Source: Streptomyces sp. B21-083 (GTDB taxonomy: Bacteria; Actinomycetota; Actinomycetes; Streptomycetales; Streptomycetaceae). From it: a DNA stretch of 64,000 nt. The position numbers and the translations under genes are program-made. Positions 10,312 to 22,317 of the stretch are shown here, piece after piece. The notes under the pieces are model-generated. The model ran no database searches and had not been told where the DNA came from. It saw only the letters and a program-made list of their open reading frames with translations. The stretch covers positions 1,674,001 to 1,738,000 of the forward strand of contig NZ_JARUND010000002.1 in NCBI RefSeq assembly GCF_036898825.1, in the 5' to 3' direction. The first letter of the stretch is position 1; each line of letters starts with the position of its first letter.

Positions 10312-11040
10312 TCACATTCCTCGTCGGGGAGGGGGGTTCGAACCCTCGCCGCGATCGTGAAGGCCGGCCGCCACCTGCCGCAGATACGGATTGGTGGCGC
10401 GCTCCTGGCCGATGGTCGTGTAGTCCTGGTGACCCGGCAGCACCACGGTGGAGTCGTCGAGCGGCAGGACCACACGGGCCAGCGATTCGAGCATGTCCTC
10501 CATGGAGCCACCGGGGAAGTCGGTACGTCCGATGGAGCCGGCGAACAGCAGGTCGCCCGAGAACAGGATCGGCGGGATGTCCGCCGCCTCGGGCAGGCCG
10601 AAGGTCACCGACCCCTTCGTATGGCCGGGCGCGTGCGCGACGGACAGCTCCAGCCCGGCCAGCTCCAGCCGCGCGCCGTCCGTGAGTTCCTTGACGTCGT
10701 CCGGTTCGCCGATGGTCAGCTCGCCCATCAGCTGCATGCCGATGGACCGGCCGAGCGCCTTCTCCGGGTCGCTCATCATGAATCGGTCGTCGGGGTGGAT
10801 CCACGCCGGGACACCGTGCGCGCCGCACACCGGGACGACCGAGGCGACATGGTCGATGTGGCCATGGGTGAGGACGACCGCGACGGGCTTGAGCCGATGT
10901 TTCCTGAGCGTCTCCTCGACTCCCTCGGCGGCCTGGTGGCCCGGGTCGATGATCACGCACTCCTCACCGGCGGCGGGGGCGACGAGATAACAGTTCGTCC
11001 CCCAGGCGCCGGCCGGGAACCCGGCAATGAGCACGATCAT
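10312..11040 (-). CDS. Metallo-beta-lactamase-fold hydrolase (glyoxalase II-like)
   Basis: 242-residue MBL-fold hydrolase. The metal-binding signature THGHIDH is at residues 58-64, with later ligands in HAPGHTKGS and [20 protein letters not shown], and [10 protein letters not shown] near the C-terminus. This pattern matches the hydroxyacylglutathione hydrolase (glyoxalase II)-like branch, whose substrates in actinomycetes, which use mycothiol rather than glutathione, are mostly unknown. The ATG start [19 protein letters not shown] is the standard family N-terminus. It sits immediately upstream of hisS and is divergent from the cyclophilin gene. Confidence 0.9.
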   Translation of the reverse strand: MIVLIAGFPAGAWGTNCYLVAPAAGEECVIIDPGHQAAEGVEETLRKHRLKPVAVVLTHGHIDHVASVVPVCGAHGVPAWIHPDDRFMMSDPEKALGRSIGMQLMGELTIGEPDDVKELTDGARLELAGLELSVAHAPGHTKGSVTFGLPEAADIPPILFSGDLLFAGSIGRTDFPGGSMEDMLESLARVVLPLDDSTVVLPGHQDYTTIGQERATNPYLRQVAAGLHDRGEGSNPPPRRGM

Positions 11041-11212
11041 CCTTCGATTTGTGGCGTACGTGATCGTACGGGGTGGATGGCAGTGCCCCAGAGCCTACCG
11101 GCGCTGCCGTTTCCTCAGCGAACCCATATACGGTACGGGGCACACGCAGGCGATCGGCACACAAGACGCACGCGTCCCAGTTGACGTACGAGACGCATGA
11201 GGAGAGAACCCG

Positions 11213-12037
11213 GTGGTCACCCAGGAGCAGCGGCGGCGTCAGCTCGCCCGGGAGAAGTTCTTGCGGCAGCAGCAGCGGCGTACGGCCGCGCGGCGCAAGG
11301 CGAACGTGCGCAACTCGGTGATCGCGTCGGTCCTCGGCGTGATCGTCGTGGGAAGCGTGTTGTCGTACGCGACCGGAGTCTTCAAGAACGACGACAGCAA
11401 GTCGAAGACGAACGCGAGCGCGGAGGTCACCCCTAGCGCCTCCCCCAGCAAGGCCCCGGACCCCTGCGCGAAGGCCGCCGAGGGGAAGGTGAAGTCGCTG
11501 AGCTGGAAGAAGGAGCCGGCGATGACCATCGACAAGTCGGCGAAGTACGAGTTGAAGCTCGCGACGACCTGCGGCGACATCGACGTAGCCCTGAAGACGT
11601 CCGCGGCCCCGCACACGGTGAACTCGTTCAACTTCCTGGCGGGCGAGGGCTACCTGGACCACACCAAGTGCCACCGGCTCACCACGAACGGCATCTACGT
11701 GCTGCAGTGCGGCGACCCGAAGGGCACCGGCATGGGCGGCCCGGGCTACACCCTTCCGGACGAGAACCTGAAGGACAAAACCCTCAAGAAGAACATCTAC
11801 CCGGCGGGCACGATCGCCATGGCCAACACGGGCCAGGCGCACACCGGCGGCAGTCAGTTCTTCCTGGTCTACCAGGACAGTCAGCTTCCGCCCAGTTACA
11901 CACCGTTCGGCACGATTTCCGCGTCGGGAATGAAGGTGCTCAAGAAAATCGCCGCGGCCGGTGAGGCCACGGGACAGGGCGACGGCGCACCGAATGCGAC
12001 CGTTGTGATCAACAAGGCGACAGTAACGAAATCCTGA
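11213..12037 (+). CDS. Membrane-anchored cyclophilin-type peptidyl-prolyl isomerase
   Basis: 274 residues. A basic, Gln/Arg-rich cytoplasmic N-terminus (residues 1-34) precedes one membrane segment (about 35-53, NSVIASVLGVIVVGSVLSY), a Ser/Thr/Lys linker, and a cyclophilin domain from about residue 100 with KLATTCGDIDVAL, PHTVNSFNFLA, GTIAMANTG and GGSQFFLVYQDS. It probably catalyses proline isomerisation outside the membrane. The GTG at 11213 is preceded by GGAGAG at 6-7 nt. It is divergent from the MBL-fold gene, and DUF349 follows in the same direction. Confidence 0.92.
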   Translation: MVTQEQRRRQLAREKFLRQQQRRTAARRKANVRNSVIASVLGVIVVGSVLSYATGVFKNDDSKSKTNASAEVTPSASPSKAPDPCAKAAEGKVKSLSWKKEPAMTIDKSAKYELKLATTCGDIDVALKTSAAPHTVNSFNFLAGEGYLDHTKCHRLTTNGIYVLQCGDPKGTGMGGPGYTLPDENLKDKTLKKNIYPAGTIAMANTGQAHTGGSQFFLVYQDSQLPPSYTPFGTISASGMKVLKKIAAAGEATGQGDGAPNATVVINKATVTKS

Positions 12038-12064
12038 CCGCCAACTGCGAAACTTCGGTCGCGC

Positions 12065-12083
12065 GGGATGCGGACAGCATCCC
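12065..12083 (+). terminator. Short hairpin after the cyclophilin gene
   Basis: GGGATGC, a five-base loop, and GCATCCC lie 28 bp past the stop codon. There is no T-run. The small stem may only attenuate transcription before the DUF349 gene. Confidence 0.4.
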
Positions 12084-12171
12084 TGCCGGTCGCCTATGTT
12101 GGCCGTGACGAAACTGTGGACGATGCCCGGGGGTGCAGAGCCCTCCGCAGGCATCATGTGGAGGAGGCGCT

Positions 12172-13401
12172 GTGAGCAGCGACCCGTGGGGCCGCGTCGA
12201 CGAGACGGGGACCGTGTACGTGCGTACTGCCGACGGTGAGCAGGTCGTCGGTTCCTGGCAGGCCGGCTCCCCCGAGGAGGCGTTGGCCTACTTCGAGCGC
12301 AAGTACGAGGGCCTGGTTGTCGAGATCGGCCTCCTCGAGAAGCGAGTCAAGACCACCGACCTGTCCGCGAAGGACGCCCAGGTGGCCATCGATCACATCC
12401 GCGAGCAGGTGGACGCCCACCACGCGGTGGGCGATCTGGCCTCGCTGAAGGTCCGGCTGGACAAGCTCGTGGAGACCGTCGAAACCCGCCGCGAGGAGCG
12501 CAAGCAGCAGCGGGCCAAGCAGTCCGACGAGGCACGGCACGCCAAGGAGGCGCTGGTCGTCGAGGCGGAGGAGCTGGCGCAGTCCGACCAGTGGCGGTCC
12601 GCCGGTGAGCGGCTCCGCGCGCTGGTGGACATCTGGAAGGGGCTGCCGCGGCTCGACCGGAAGTCGGACGACGAGCTGTGGCATCGCTTCTCGCACGCTC
12701 GCTCGGCGTTCTCCAAGCGCCGAAAGGCGCACTTCGCGTCCCTGGACGCGCAGCGCGAGGACGCCCGCAAGGTCAAGGAGAAGCTGGTCGCGGAGGCCGA
12801 GGCGCTGTCCGCGTCGACGGACTGGGGTCCGACGGCGGCGCGCTACCGCGAGCTGATGACGGACTGGAAGGCCGCGGGCCGCGCCCAGCGCGAGCACGAG
12901 GACGACCTGTGGAACCGCTTCCGCGGCGCCCAGGACGTGTTCTTCGCGGCGCGCGGTTCGGTCTTCGCCGAGCGGGACGCGGAGCAGACCGAGAACCTCC
13001 AGCTGAAGGAGGAGCTGGCCCAGGAGGCCGAGAAGCTCCTGCCGATCACGGACCTGAAGGCCGCCCGGGCCGCGTTCCGTTCGATCAACGAGCGCTGGGA
13101 GGCCATCGGCCATGTGCCGCGGGACGCGCGCCCGAAGGTCGAGGGGCGGATGCACACGGTCGAGCGGGCCCTTCAGGAGTCCGAGGAGACCGAGTGGCGC
13201 CGGACGAACCCGGAGGCACGCGCGCGTGCCGAGGGTCTGACCGGCCAGCTCCAGGCTGCCGTGGACAAGCTCGGCGGCCAGATCGAGACCGCTCGGGCGC
13301 AGGGCAACAACGCCAGGGCCGACAAGCTCCAGAAGGAGCTGGACGGCCGTCAGGCACTGCTGGACCAGGCGCTCAAGGGACTGCAGGAGTTCGGCGGCTA
13401 G
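12172..13401 (+). CDS. DUF349 repeat protein
   Basis: 409 residues from the GTG at 12172, which has a strong GAGGAGG ribosome-binding site at 12161-12167; an in-frame upstream start lacks one. After a short N-terminal segment (SSDPWGRVDETGTVYV) the protein is nearly all charged alpha-helix with repeated DUF349 units, each recognisable by a conserved Trp and basic patch (SAGERLRALVDIWKGL, TAARYRELMTDWKAAG, ARAAFRSINERWEAIG), ending in a coiled coil (KLGGQIETARAQGNNARADK). The function is not established. It is convergent with relA and separated from it by a strong terminator. Confidence 0.9.
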   Translation: MSSDPWGRVDETGTVYVRTADGEQVVGSWQAGSPEEALAYFERKYEGLVVEIGLLEKRVKTTDLSAKDAQVAIDHIREQVDAHHAVGDLASLKVRLDKLVETVETRREERKQQRAKQSDEARHAKEALVVEAEELAQSDQWRSAGERLRALVDIWKGLPRLDRKSDDELWHRFSHARSAFSKRRKAHFASLDAQREDARKVKEKLVAEAEALSASTDWGPTAARYRELMTDWKAAGRAQREHEDDLWNRFRGAQDVFFAARGSVFAERDAEQTENLQLKEELAQEAEKLLPITDLKAARAAFRSINERWEAIGHVPRDARPKVEGRMHTVERALQESEETEWRRTNPEARARAEGLTGQLQAAVDKLGGQIETARAQGNNARADKLQKELDGRQALLDQALKGLQEFGG

Positions 13402-13435
13402 GTCCCGCCGGTTTCCTCGCACACCGCGACGCGAG

Positions 13436-13468
13436 AAGGGCTCCCGTACATCTCGTACGGGAGCCCTT
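13436..13468. terminator. Bidirectional terminator between DUF349 gene and relA
   Basis: A perfect 14-bp stem (AAGGGCTCCCGTAC with its complement) and a 5-nt loop lie 35 bp after the DUF349 stop and 20 bp after the relA stop, serving both convergent genes. Confidence 0.85.
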
Positions 13469-13488
13469 CCGCGTGGCGGCGCCTGTGG

Positions 13489-16011
<2,523 letters not shown>

Positions 16012-16131
16012 GAGGACTCCTCGTGCGCGATCCGGGTCCCCCGGTCAGGCTCCGGAGTGCCCATGGTAGCGATCCCGGGCTCCGGGATCGCCTTCAGGCC
16101 ACTGAAACGGCCTTCTACTCAAGGAACGCGA

Positions 16132-16165
16132 GAGGCGGGCACCGGATTCCTCCGGTGCCCGCCTC
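16132..16165 (-). terminator. Strong hairpin between apt and relA
   Basis: A perfect 15-bp stem (GAGGCGGGCACCGGA with its complement) and a TTCC loop stand 41 bp past the apt stop and 120 bp before the relA start. It probably limits readthrough from the secD-secF-apt unit into relA. Confidence 0.7.
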
Positions 16166-16185
16166 CGTCGCTTCACGTGTCCGCG

Positions 16186-16205
16186 GGCAGCCCTGGTGGG
16201 CTGCC
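16186..16205 (-). terminator. Hairpin abutting the apt stop codon
   Basis: GGCAGCCC, loop TGGT, and GGGCTGCC directly adjoin the apt stop, making a tandem pair with the larger hairpin at 16132-16165. Confidence 0.5.
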
Positions 16206-16745
16206 TCAGACGGTGATCAGCGCCTCCAACGCCGCTCCGGACAGAGCGGGTTCGAGTCGCTGCCGGCCGCCGAGGAAACCGAGCTCCATGAGGACCGCGA
16301 GACCCGCGACCTCCGCGCCGGCCCGCCGGATCAGCTGGACCGAGGCCTCGGCGGTGCCGCCCGTGGCCAGTACGTCGTCGATGACCATGACGCGGTCGCC
16401 CGCCGCCAGGTCCTCGGCGTGCACCTCGATCTCGGCGGAGCCGTACTCCAGGTCGTACGCCTGGCTGAGGGTGGCTCCGGGGAGCTTGCCCGCCTTGCGT
16501 ACGGGGATGAAGCCGAGGCCTGCCCGGACCGCGACAGGGGCGCCCAGGATGAAGCCGCGGGCCTCCAGGCCGACGATCTTCGTGGCACCGCTGCGGACAG
16601 CGATGTCGACCAGCGCGTCGGTGAGCGCGGTGAACGCCTCGGGGTCCGCCAGGAGCGGGGTGATGTCCTTGAACATCACCCCCGGCTCCGGGTAGTCCGC
16701 CACATCGCGGATACGGCTGAGCAGCAACTCCTGGACGGCCGTCAT
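16206..16745 (-). CDS. apt: Adenine phosphoribosyltransferase
   Basis: Purine-salvage enzyme converting adenine and PRPP to AMP; 179 residues. Family landmarks are YPEPGVMFKDITPLL, GLEARGFILGAPVA and the PRPP-binding loop VMVIDDVLATGGTA. The ATG overlaps the secF stop (ATGA), so it is translationally coupled to the Sec genes. The secD-secF-apt-relA order is conserved in many actinobacteria. Confidence 0.96.
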   Translation of the reverse strand: MTAVQELLLSRIRDVADYPEPGVMFKDITPLLADPEAFTALTDALVDIAVRSGATKIVGLEARGFILGAPVAVRAGLGFIPVRKAGKLPGATLSQAYDLEYGSAEIEVHAEDLAAGDRVMVIDDVLATGGTAEASVQLIRRAGAEVAGLAVLMELGFLGGRQRLEPALSGAALEALITV

Positions 16746-17854
16746 CGGCGCTTGCCCGAGGGCCGGCCGCGACCCCGGTTACGGGACGCGGGCTGATTGC
16801 GCGGGCCGACGACCGCGGGAGCGGCGTCGTCGTCCTCGTCGTACGGCTGCTCGTCGCTGACCTGCGCCGCCGGGGCCCCACCCTGCGCGGCCTGCGCCCG
16901 CTTGGCGAGAACGCGCTTCCTCAGGGCCTTCATCTGCGGCTCGCGCTCCTTGAGGTCGGCGACGAGCGGCGTGGCGATGAAGATCGAGGAGTACGCGCCG
17001 GCCGCGAGGCCGACGAACAGCGACAGCGAGATGTCGTTGAGCATGCCCGCGCCGAGCACACCGCCACCGATGAACAGCAGACCGGCGACCGGGAGGAGCG
17101 CGACCACCGTGGTGTTGATGGAGCGGACCAGGGTCCCGTTGATCGACCGGTCGGCGATCTCGCTGTAGGTCCAGCGGGTCTGCTTGGTGATGTCCTTGGT
17201 CTGCTCCTTGAGACTGTCGAAGACGACGACCGTGTCGTAGAGCGAGTAACCGAGGATCGTGAGCAGACCGATCACCGTGCCTGGCGTGACCTCGAAGCCG
17301 ACGAGGGCGTAGATGCCGACCGTGATCGTGATGTCGTGGATGAGCGCCACCAGCGCGGCGATGGCCATGCGCCACTCGAAGGCGATGGCGAGATAGATCA
17401 CCACCAGAATCATGAAGATCACCAGGCCCTGCCAGGCCTTGTTCGCCACCTGGTCACCCCAACTGGGGCCGACCAGCTCACCGGTGATGGCCTTCTCCGA
17501 GACACCGAGGTCCTTGGCGAGCTGCGCCGAGACGTCGTCCGCCTTCTTGGTGTCGATCGTGGCGACCTGGATGCGCAGGCCGTCCTTGCCGAGCTTCTGG
17601 ACGATCGCGTCGTGGCCGGAAGCCGTTTCCGCGTACTTCTCGGCCTGAGTCACCGAGACGCTGGTCTTCTCGATGGTGAAGACGGCGCCGCCCTCGAACT
17701 CGATGCCCATGTTCAGGCCGCGCACCGACAGGCCGAGGATGGCCGTGATGGTGATCAGGATCGAGATGCCGTACCAGATGAATCGCTTGCCGACGAAGTC
17801 GTAGCCGATCTCGCCGCGGTGGAGCCGGGCGCCGAGGGTGCCGAGTTTCGACAT
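16742..17854 (-). CDS. secF: Protein translocase subunit SecF
   Basis: Inner-membrane partner of SecD in the SecDF complex, which uses the proton gradient to help pull exported proteins. 370 residues: first membrane helix near residues 28-46 (FIWYGISILITITAILGL), then an extracytoplasmic domain, then the five-helix RND-like region with GYSLYDTVVVFD and ALLPVAGLLFIGG. A basic cytoplasmic tail follows, ending RNRGRGRPSGKRR. Starts one base after the secD stop. Confidence 0.96.
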   Translation of the reverse strand: MSKLGTLGARLHRGEIGYDFVGKRFIWYGISILITITAILGLSVRGLNMGIEFEGGAVFTIEKTSVSVTQAEKYAETASGHDAIVQKLGKDGLRIQVATIDTKKADDVSAQLAKDLGVSEKAITGELVGPSWGDQVANKAWQGLVIFMILVVIYLAIAFEWRMAIAALVALIHDITITVGIYALVGFEVTPGTVIGLLTILGYSLYDTVVVFDSLKEQTKDITKQTRWTYSEIADRSINGTLVRSINTTVVALLPVAGLLFIGGGVLGAGMLNDISLSLFVGLAAGAYSSIFIATPLVADLKEREPQMKALRKRVLAKRAQAAQGGAPAAQVSDEQPYDEDDDAAPAVVGPRNQPASRNRGRGRPSGKRR

Positions 17855-17855
17855 C

Positions 17856-19616
17856 TCACGCCTCCTTCATGTCGACGGGCGCGGACGCGCGACGGGTGCG
17901 GCGGATTGGCGGTTGGGCGCCCAGGCGCTGCGGGTCGAGGCCTGACCAGCGGTGGCCCTCCGCGAAGAACTTCTTGCGGGCGAGGATGGTCATCAACGGC
18001 TTCGTGAAGAAGAAGACGACGACCACGTCGAGCACGGTGGTCAGACCGAGGGTGAACGCGAAGCCCTGGACCTTGCCGACGGTGACGATGAAGAGCACCG
18101 CGGCGGCGAGGAAGGACACGAAGTCGGAGACCAGGATGGTGCGCCGGGCGCGCGGCCACGCGCGTTCGACGGCGGGCCGCAGTGAACGACCCTCCCGGAT
18201 CTCGTCACGGATGCGTTCGAAGAACACGATGAACGAGTCCGCGGTGATACCGATCGCGACGATCGCACCACAGACGGCCGGCAGGTTCAGCGCGAAGCCG
18301 ATGGCCGGACCGAGCAACGACATGATCACGTACGTGAGGGCAGCGGAGACCAGGAGGGAGGCGATGGCGACGGTCGACAGGCCCCGGTAGTAGACCACCA
18401 GGTAGATGACGACCAGGGCCAGGCCGATCGCACCCGCGATCAGACCCGCGTGCAACTGCTCGCCGCCGAGTGCGGGGCTCACCGTGCTGACGCTGTCCGT
18501 CTTGAAGGTGAGCGGCAGGGCACCGTACGACAGCATGTTCGCCAGGTCCTGCGCCTCGGTCTGGCCGAAGCTGCCGGAGATCTGGGCGGAGCCGCCCGTG
18601 ATGGCCGTGCTGACACGCGGGTTGGAGACGACCTCACCGTCCAGGACGATGCCGAACTCGTTCTGCGGGGGCTGGTTCTGGGCGAGACGGCCGGTGACCT
18701 CACCGAACTGCTTGCTGCCCTTGCTCGTGAAGTCCATGGTGACCTGCCAGCCGGCGGCACCCTGCGTGTCGAAGACGGCCTGGGCCTTCTTGACCTCGGT
18801 GCCGTCGATCTCGGCCGGGCCGAGGATGAACTTCTGCCACTGGCCCTGCGAGTCCTTGCCGCAGGCCACCGTCGGCTCAGTGGGCTTGACGCCGTCACCG
18901 GTGACCGCGCGGACCGCCTTCTTGGTGCAGTCCAGCGCCGCGTACTTCGCCTGAAGGGCCGCGGTCGCCGGGTCGGGGGCGGTGCTCGCCGAGGGCGACG
19001 TGCTGGTGGCGGCCGACGGCGAGCCACTCGGCGTCGGGGTCGCGTCGGCCTTCAGGGCGTCGGTGACCGGGCGGCCCTGAGAGGTGGAGCTGGCCGACGG
19101 GCTGGGTGAGCCGGACGACGTCGAGGTCGCCTTTTCGCCCGTCTTCGAGGCCGACGGCGAGGGGCTGCCGGACGTGCTCGTGCTCGGCGTGGGGCTGGCC
19201 GTCGCAGCGCCGCCCTGGACCTCATAGGTCAGAACCGGACGGAAGTAGAGCTTGGCGGTGGTGCCTACCTGATCCCGGGCTTGTTTCGAGTTCGTGCCCT
19301 TGGGGATGTTGACGATGATGTTGCGATCGCCCTGTGTCTGCACCTCGGCCTCGGAGACGCCCAGACCGTTGACACGGCGGTTCATGATGTCGACCGCGAT
19401 GTCCATGTTGGTCTTGTTGATGGCGGATTCCTGGCCGCTCTTGGCCCCGAGCGTGATGCTCGTACCACCGGCCAGGTCGATGCCGAGACGCGGAGTCGTG
19501 TGCCCCGAGAGGAACATGCCTCCGGTGAGCGCCACGATGGCGATCAGAATGAGGGCCAGCGAGCGTCCTGGCTTGCTCTGGGAGCTTGCGCTCCGGCCCT
19601 TCTTAGGTGCTGCCAC
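17856..19616 (-). CDS. secD: Protein translocase subunit SecD with a Ser/Thr/Pro-rich insert
   Basis: SecDF component, 586 residues from GTG. First membrane helix about residues 19-38; P1 region with RLGIDLAGGTSITLG. Between residues about 136 and 220 there is a low-complexity Ser/Thr/Pro/Ala insert (runs such as SPTPSTSTSG) absent from E. coli SecD and expected outside the membrane. The conserved P1 head and the C-terminal helices follow, with GIVLDGEVVSNPRV, GIGITADSFIVFFERIRDEI and LTTVLDVVVVFFFTKPLM. It forms an operon with secF and apt. Confidence 0.95.
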   Translation of the reverse strand: MAAPKKGRSASSQSKPGRSLALILIAIVALTGGMFLSGHTTPRLGIDLAGGTSITLGAKSGQESAINKTNMDIAVDIMNRRVNGLGVSEAEVQTQGDRNIIVNIPKGTNSKQARDQVGTTAKLYFRPVLTYEVQGGAATASPTPSTSTSGSPSPSASKTGEKATSTSSGSPSPSASSTSQGRPVTDALKADATPTPSGSPSAATSTSPSASTAPDPATAALQAKYAALDCTKKAVRAVTGDGVKPTEPTVACGKDSQGQWQKFILGPAEIDGTEVKKAQAVFDTQGAAGWQVTMDFTSKGSKQFGEVTGRLAQNQPPQNEFGIVLDGEVVSNPRVSTAITGGSAQISGSFGQTEAQDLANMLSYGALPLTFKTDSVSTVSPALGGEQLHAGLIAGAIGLALVVIYLVVYYRGLSTVAIASLLVSAALTYVIMSLLGPAIGFALNLPAVCGAIVAIGITADSFIVFFERIRDEIREGRSLRPAVERAWPRARRTILVSDFVSFLAAAVLFIVTVGKVQGFAFTLGLTTVLDVVVVFFFTKPLMTILARKKFFAEGHRWSGLDPQRLGAQPPIRRTRRASAPVDMKEA

Positions 19617-19762
19617 CTTCTCGTACTCCCTCTCGGGCCGCCTCGCGCCGGGTCAGCGCGGCCGGCGGCCATGACATGGTGTCGGGACTCCCTGCGAGAA
19701 CCGCACGTGCCGGGGGTACGGGACGTGAGCGGATCGCGCCGCGCTCCTCCCCCGGAACGCGG

Positions 19763-20266
19763 CTACTTCGCGTCGGACTCGCCGTCGGTCTTCTTCGGCT
19801 CTTCTTCCGCCTTCACCTCAGCGGCTTCGGTCTCGTCGGCCGTCTCGTCGGCCGCGTCCTTCTTGCCGAGGTCGATGGGCTTGTCGTCGGAAGCGGCGGG
19901 AGCGTCGTCGGAGGGCTCGTCGGTCTCGGTGATGGAGGAGGCGTCGTCCGGGACGAGGGACTCGTCGGACTTCAGGTCGTGCTCGATACCGTGAACCAGG
20001 CGGTTGTACTCGTCGTCCGTGAGGACGGCGCCGATCGAGTTCTTCGCGAAGAGAAGCTCCACACCCGGGCCCGCGTCAAGGAGGACGGTCTCCTCGTTGA
20101 CTTCCTTGACCGTCGCGTACATGCCCCCGATCGTGCGGACACCGGTGCCGGGCTGCATGTCGTTTCGCATCTGCGATGCGGCCTGCTGCTTGCGCTTGGC
20201 CGAGCGGGTCATCAGGAACATGGCCCCGATGAGCACGATGAACGGGAGGAGGGTCACGATATTCAC
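19763..20266 (-). CDS. yajC: Preprotein translocase subunit YajC
   Basis: Small single-pass component associated with SecDF. The GTG start giving MNIVTLLPFIVLIGAMFLM puts the membrane helix at the very N-terminus and has AAGGAA about 8 nt upstream; an earlier GTG in frame (20287) would bury that site and is less likely. The core is MQPGTGVRTIGGMYATVKEV with VLLDAGPGVELLFAKNSIG. The last 60 residues or so form a very acidic, low-complexity tail (ETADETEAAEVKAEEEPKK), typical of streptomycete YajC. 167 residues; upstream of secD. Confidence 0.92.
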   Translation of the reverse strand: MNIVTLLPFIVLIGAMFLMTRSAKRKQQAASQMRNDMQPGTGVRTIGGMYATVKEVNEETVLLDAGPGVELLFAKNSIGAVLTDDEYNRLVHGIEHDLKSDESLVPDDASSITETDEPSDDAPAASDDKPIDLGKKDAADETADETEAAEVKAEEEPKKTDGESDAK

Positions 20267-20441
20267 GGGACGGGATTTCCTTCGCACTACCGCGTAGGTG
20301 AGCGGCCTGGTGGATGGGGGTGTGGTCGGCGCCGCCTACAAAGTTACAAAGGCGGCATCGGCGGAGTCTAAGCGAGTCCGCACTCCAGGAACAACGCTCA
20401 GCATGGCACCACGGTTCCTGAGCCCGCGAGCACCCTCGCCG

Positions 20442-21515
20442 TCACGCCCCGAACAGGTCCTGTTGTCCGCTTCCCCCCGTTGTGGAACGGGGCGGCGTGA
20501 GGCCGAGATGCGCCCATGCGGCGGGCGTCGCGACCCGTCCACGCGGGGTACGGGCCAGCAGTCCCTCCCGTACGAGGAAGGGCTCGGCGACCTCCTCGAC
20601 GGTCTCCCGCTCCTCCCCCACCGCGACGGCCAGCGTGGAGAGCCCCACCGGTCCGCCGCCGAACAGCTTCAGCAGCGCTTCGAGGACGCCTCTGTCCAGA
20701 CGGTCCAGACCGCGGGCGTCGACCTCGTAGACCTTGAGGGCCGCCTCCGCGATGGCGCGGGTGATGACGCCGTCGGCCTTGACCTGCGCGTAGTCCCGGA
20801 CGCGGCGCAGGAGCCGGTTGGCGATCCGGGGGGTGCCGCGTGAGCGGCCGGCGATCTCGGCGGCGCCCTCGGTACCGATCTCGACGTCGAGGAGGTTCGC
20901 GGAGCGGTGGATGACGCGCTGCAGTTCGGCCGGTTCGTAGAACTCCATGTGCGCGGTGAAGCCGAAGCGGTCGCGCAGCGGGGGTGGCAGCAGTCCCGCG
21001 CGCGTGGTGGCGCCGACCAGCGTGAACGGGGGCAGTTCGAGGGGGATGGCGGTGGCGCCGGGGCCCTTGCCGACGATCACGTCGACGCGGAAGTCCTCCA
21101 TCGCCATGTAGAGCATCTCCTCGGCGGGCCGGGACATGCGGTGGATCTCGTCGAGGAAGAGGACCTCGCCCTCCTGGAGGGAGGAGAGGATCGCCGCGAG
21201 GTCGCCGGCGTGCTGGATGGCGGGGCCGCTGGTGATGCGGATGGGGGCGCCCATCTCGGCCGCGATGATCATCGAGAGGGTGGTCTTGCCGAGGCCGGGG
21301 GCACCGGAGAGAAGGACATGGTCGGCGGTGGCGCCCCGCGCGCGCGCGGCGCGCAGGACGAGGTCGAGCTGTTCGCGAACCTTCTCCTGGCCGATGAACT
21401 CGTCCAGGTCCTTGGGACGCAGGGCTGCCTCGACGGCCTGGTCCTCACCGTCTGCGGACGCGGCGACGAGCCGCTCGGGGGCGGTGCTCTCGTCGGTCGT
21501 GTCGTCCCAGTTCAC
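20442..21515 (-). CDS. ruvB: Holliday junction branch migration helicase RuvB
   Basis: AAA+ motor of the RuvABC complex; 357 residues. Walker A is GAPGLGKTT at residues 71-79, Walker B is [10 protein letters not shown] at about 118-127, with [18 protein letters not shown], the sensor/arginine-finger region and a winged helix ([18 protein letters not shown]). The GTG start is preceded by AGGAGAACGCA. Third gene of ruvC-ruvA-ruvB; about 190 bp separate it from ruvA. Confidence 0.98.
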   Translation of the reverse strand: MNWDDTTDESTAPERLVAASADGEDQAVEAALRPKDLDEFIGQEKVREQLDLVLRAARARGATADHVLLSGAPGLGKTTLSMIIAAEMGAPIRITSGPAIQHAGDLAAILSSLQEGEVLFLDEIHRMSRPAEEMLYMAMEDFRVDVIVGKGPGATAIPLELPPFTLVGATTRAGLLPPPLRDRFGFTAHMEFYEPAELQRVIHRSANLLDVEIGTEGAAEIAGRSRGTPRIANRLLRRVRDYAQVKADGVITRAIAEAALKVYEVDARGLDRLDRGVLEALLKLFGGGPVGLSTLAVAVGEERETVEEVAEPFLVREGLLARTPRGRVATPAAWAHLGLTPPRSTTGGSGQQDLFGA

Positions 21516-21708
21516 TGCGTTCTCCTAGCTGGGTGCGCCGGGCGCGTGTGCCGGCCGGGGGGCCCACGTTCTGGGGGGTGTCCCCCGGACAGCGCGGCAA
21601 GCGTGTGTCTCGCGGTCGCGGTCGGTCGGGTGGTTCGTGCGGAGGGGGCGTACGGCGGTGGGGGCGCCGCAGGTCAGCGGTCTTCTGCCGGTCCGTCAGG
21701 TCCCGTGG

Positions 21709-22317
21709 TCAGCGGGCTCTGTTGAGGGTCTGCAGGGCCGCCTTCAGCAACTGGCCCACCTGAGGTGTGCCTTCGGCGGCCTCGGCCTGGGGTGTCACGG
21801 CGGCCACCGCCTCGTCGGCTTCCCGGGTGGCGTACCCGAGGCCGATCAGGGCCGCGTGCAGTTGGTCGCGCCAGCCGGTGGTGACCGGGGAACCGATGGC
21901 GGGGCCGGTGCCCAGCGGGGCGCCGAGGCGGTCCTTCAGCTCCAGGAGCAGCTTCTGGGCGCCCCTCTTGCCGATGCCGGGCACGGCGATCAGCGCCTTC
22001 TCGTCCGCCGTGGACACCGCGCGGCGCAGGGCGTCCGGCGAGTGCACGGCCAGCATGGCCTGGGCGAGGCGGGGGCCGACACCGCTCGCGGTCTGGAGCA
22101 GCTCGAAGGTCTGTCGTTCGTCGTCGTCCGTGAAGCCGTACAGGGTCAGGGAGTCCTCGCGGACCACCAGGGAGGTGGCGAGTCTGGCCTGCTGTCCCAT
22201 GCGCAGTCCGGACAGGGTGTTGGGGGCGCACTGGACGGCGATGCCGATCCCGCCCACTTCGACCACCGCGGAGTCGGGGGCGAGGGCGGCCACCGGGCCG
22301 CTGACGAAGGCGATCAT
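21709..22317 (-). CDS. ruvA: Holliday junction branch migration protein RuvA
   Basis: Junction-binding subunit that loads RuvB; 202 residues. N-terminal OB domain [20 protein letters not shown], helix-hairpin-helix region with [13 protein letters not shown] and [17 protein letters not shown], and a C-terminal RuvB-contact domain ([20 protein letters not shown]). The ATG overlaps the ruvC stop (ATGA). The frame is open far upstream only because of the overlapping ruvC sequence. Confidence 0.97.
   Translation of the reverse strand: MIAFVSGPVAALAPDSAVVEVGGIGIAVQCAPNTLSGLRMGQQARLATSLVVREDSLTLYGFTDDDERQTFELLQTASGVGPRLAQAMLAVHSPDALRRAVSTADEKALIAVPGIGKRGAQKLLLELKDRLGAPLGTGPAIGSPVTTGWRDQLHAALIGLGYATREADEAVAAVTPQAEAAEGTPQVGQLLKAALQTLNRAR

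Noticed and set aside
12154..13422. 422-residue minus-strand frame opposite the DUF349 gene
   Set aside because: The plus frame has a strong ribosome-binding site and repeated DUF349 motifs; the minus frame is Leu/Arg/Gly-rich noise.
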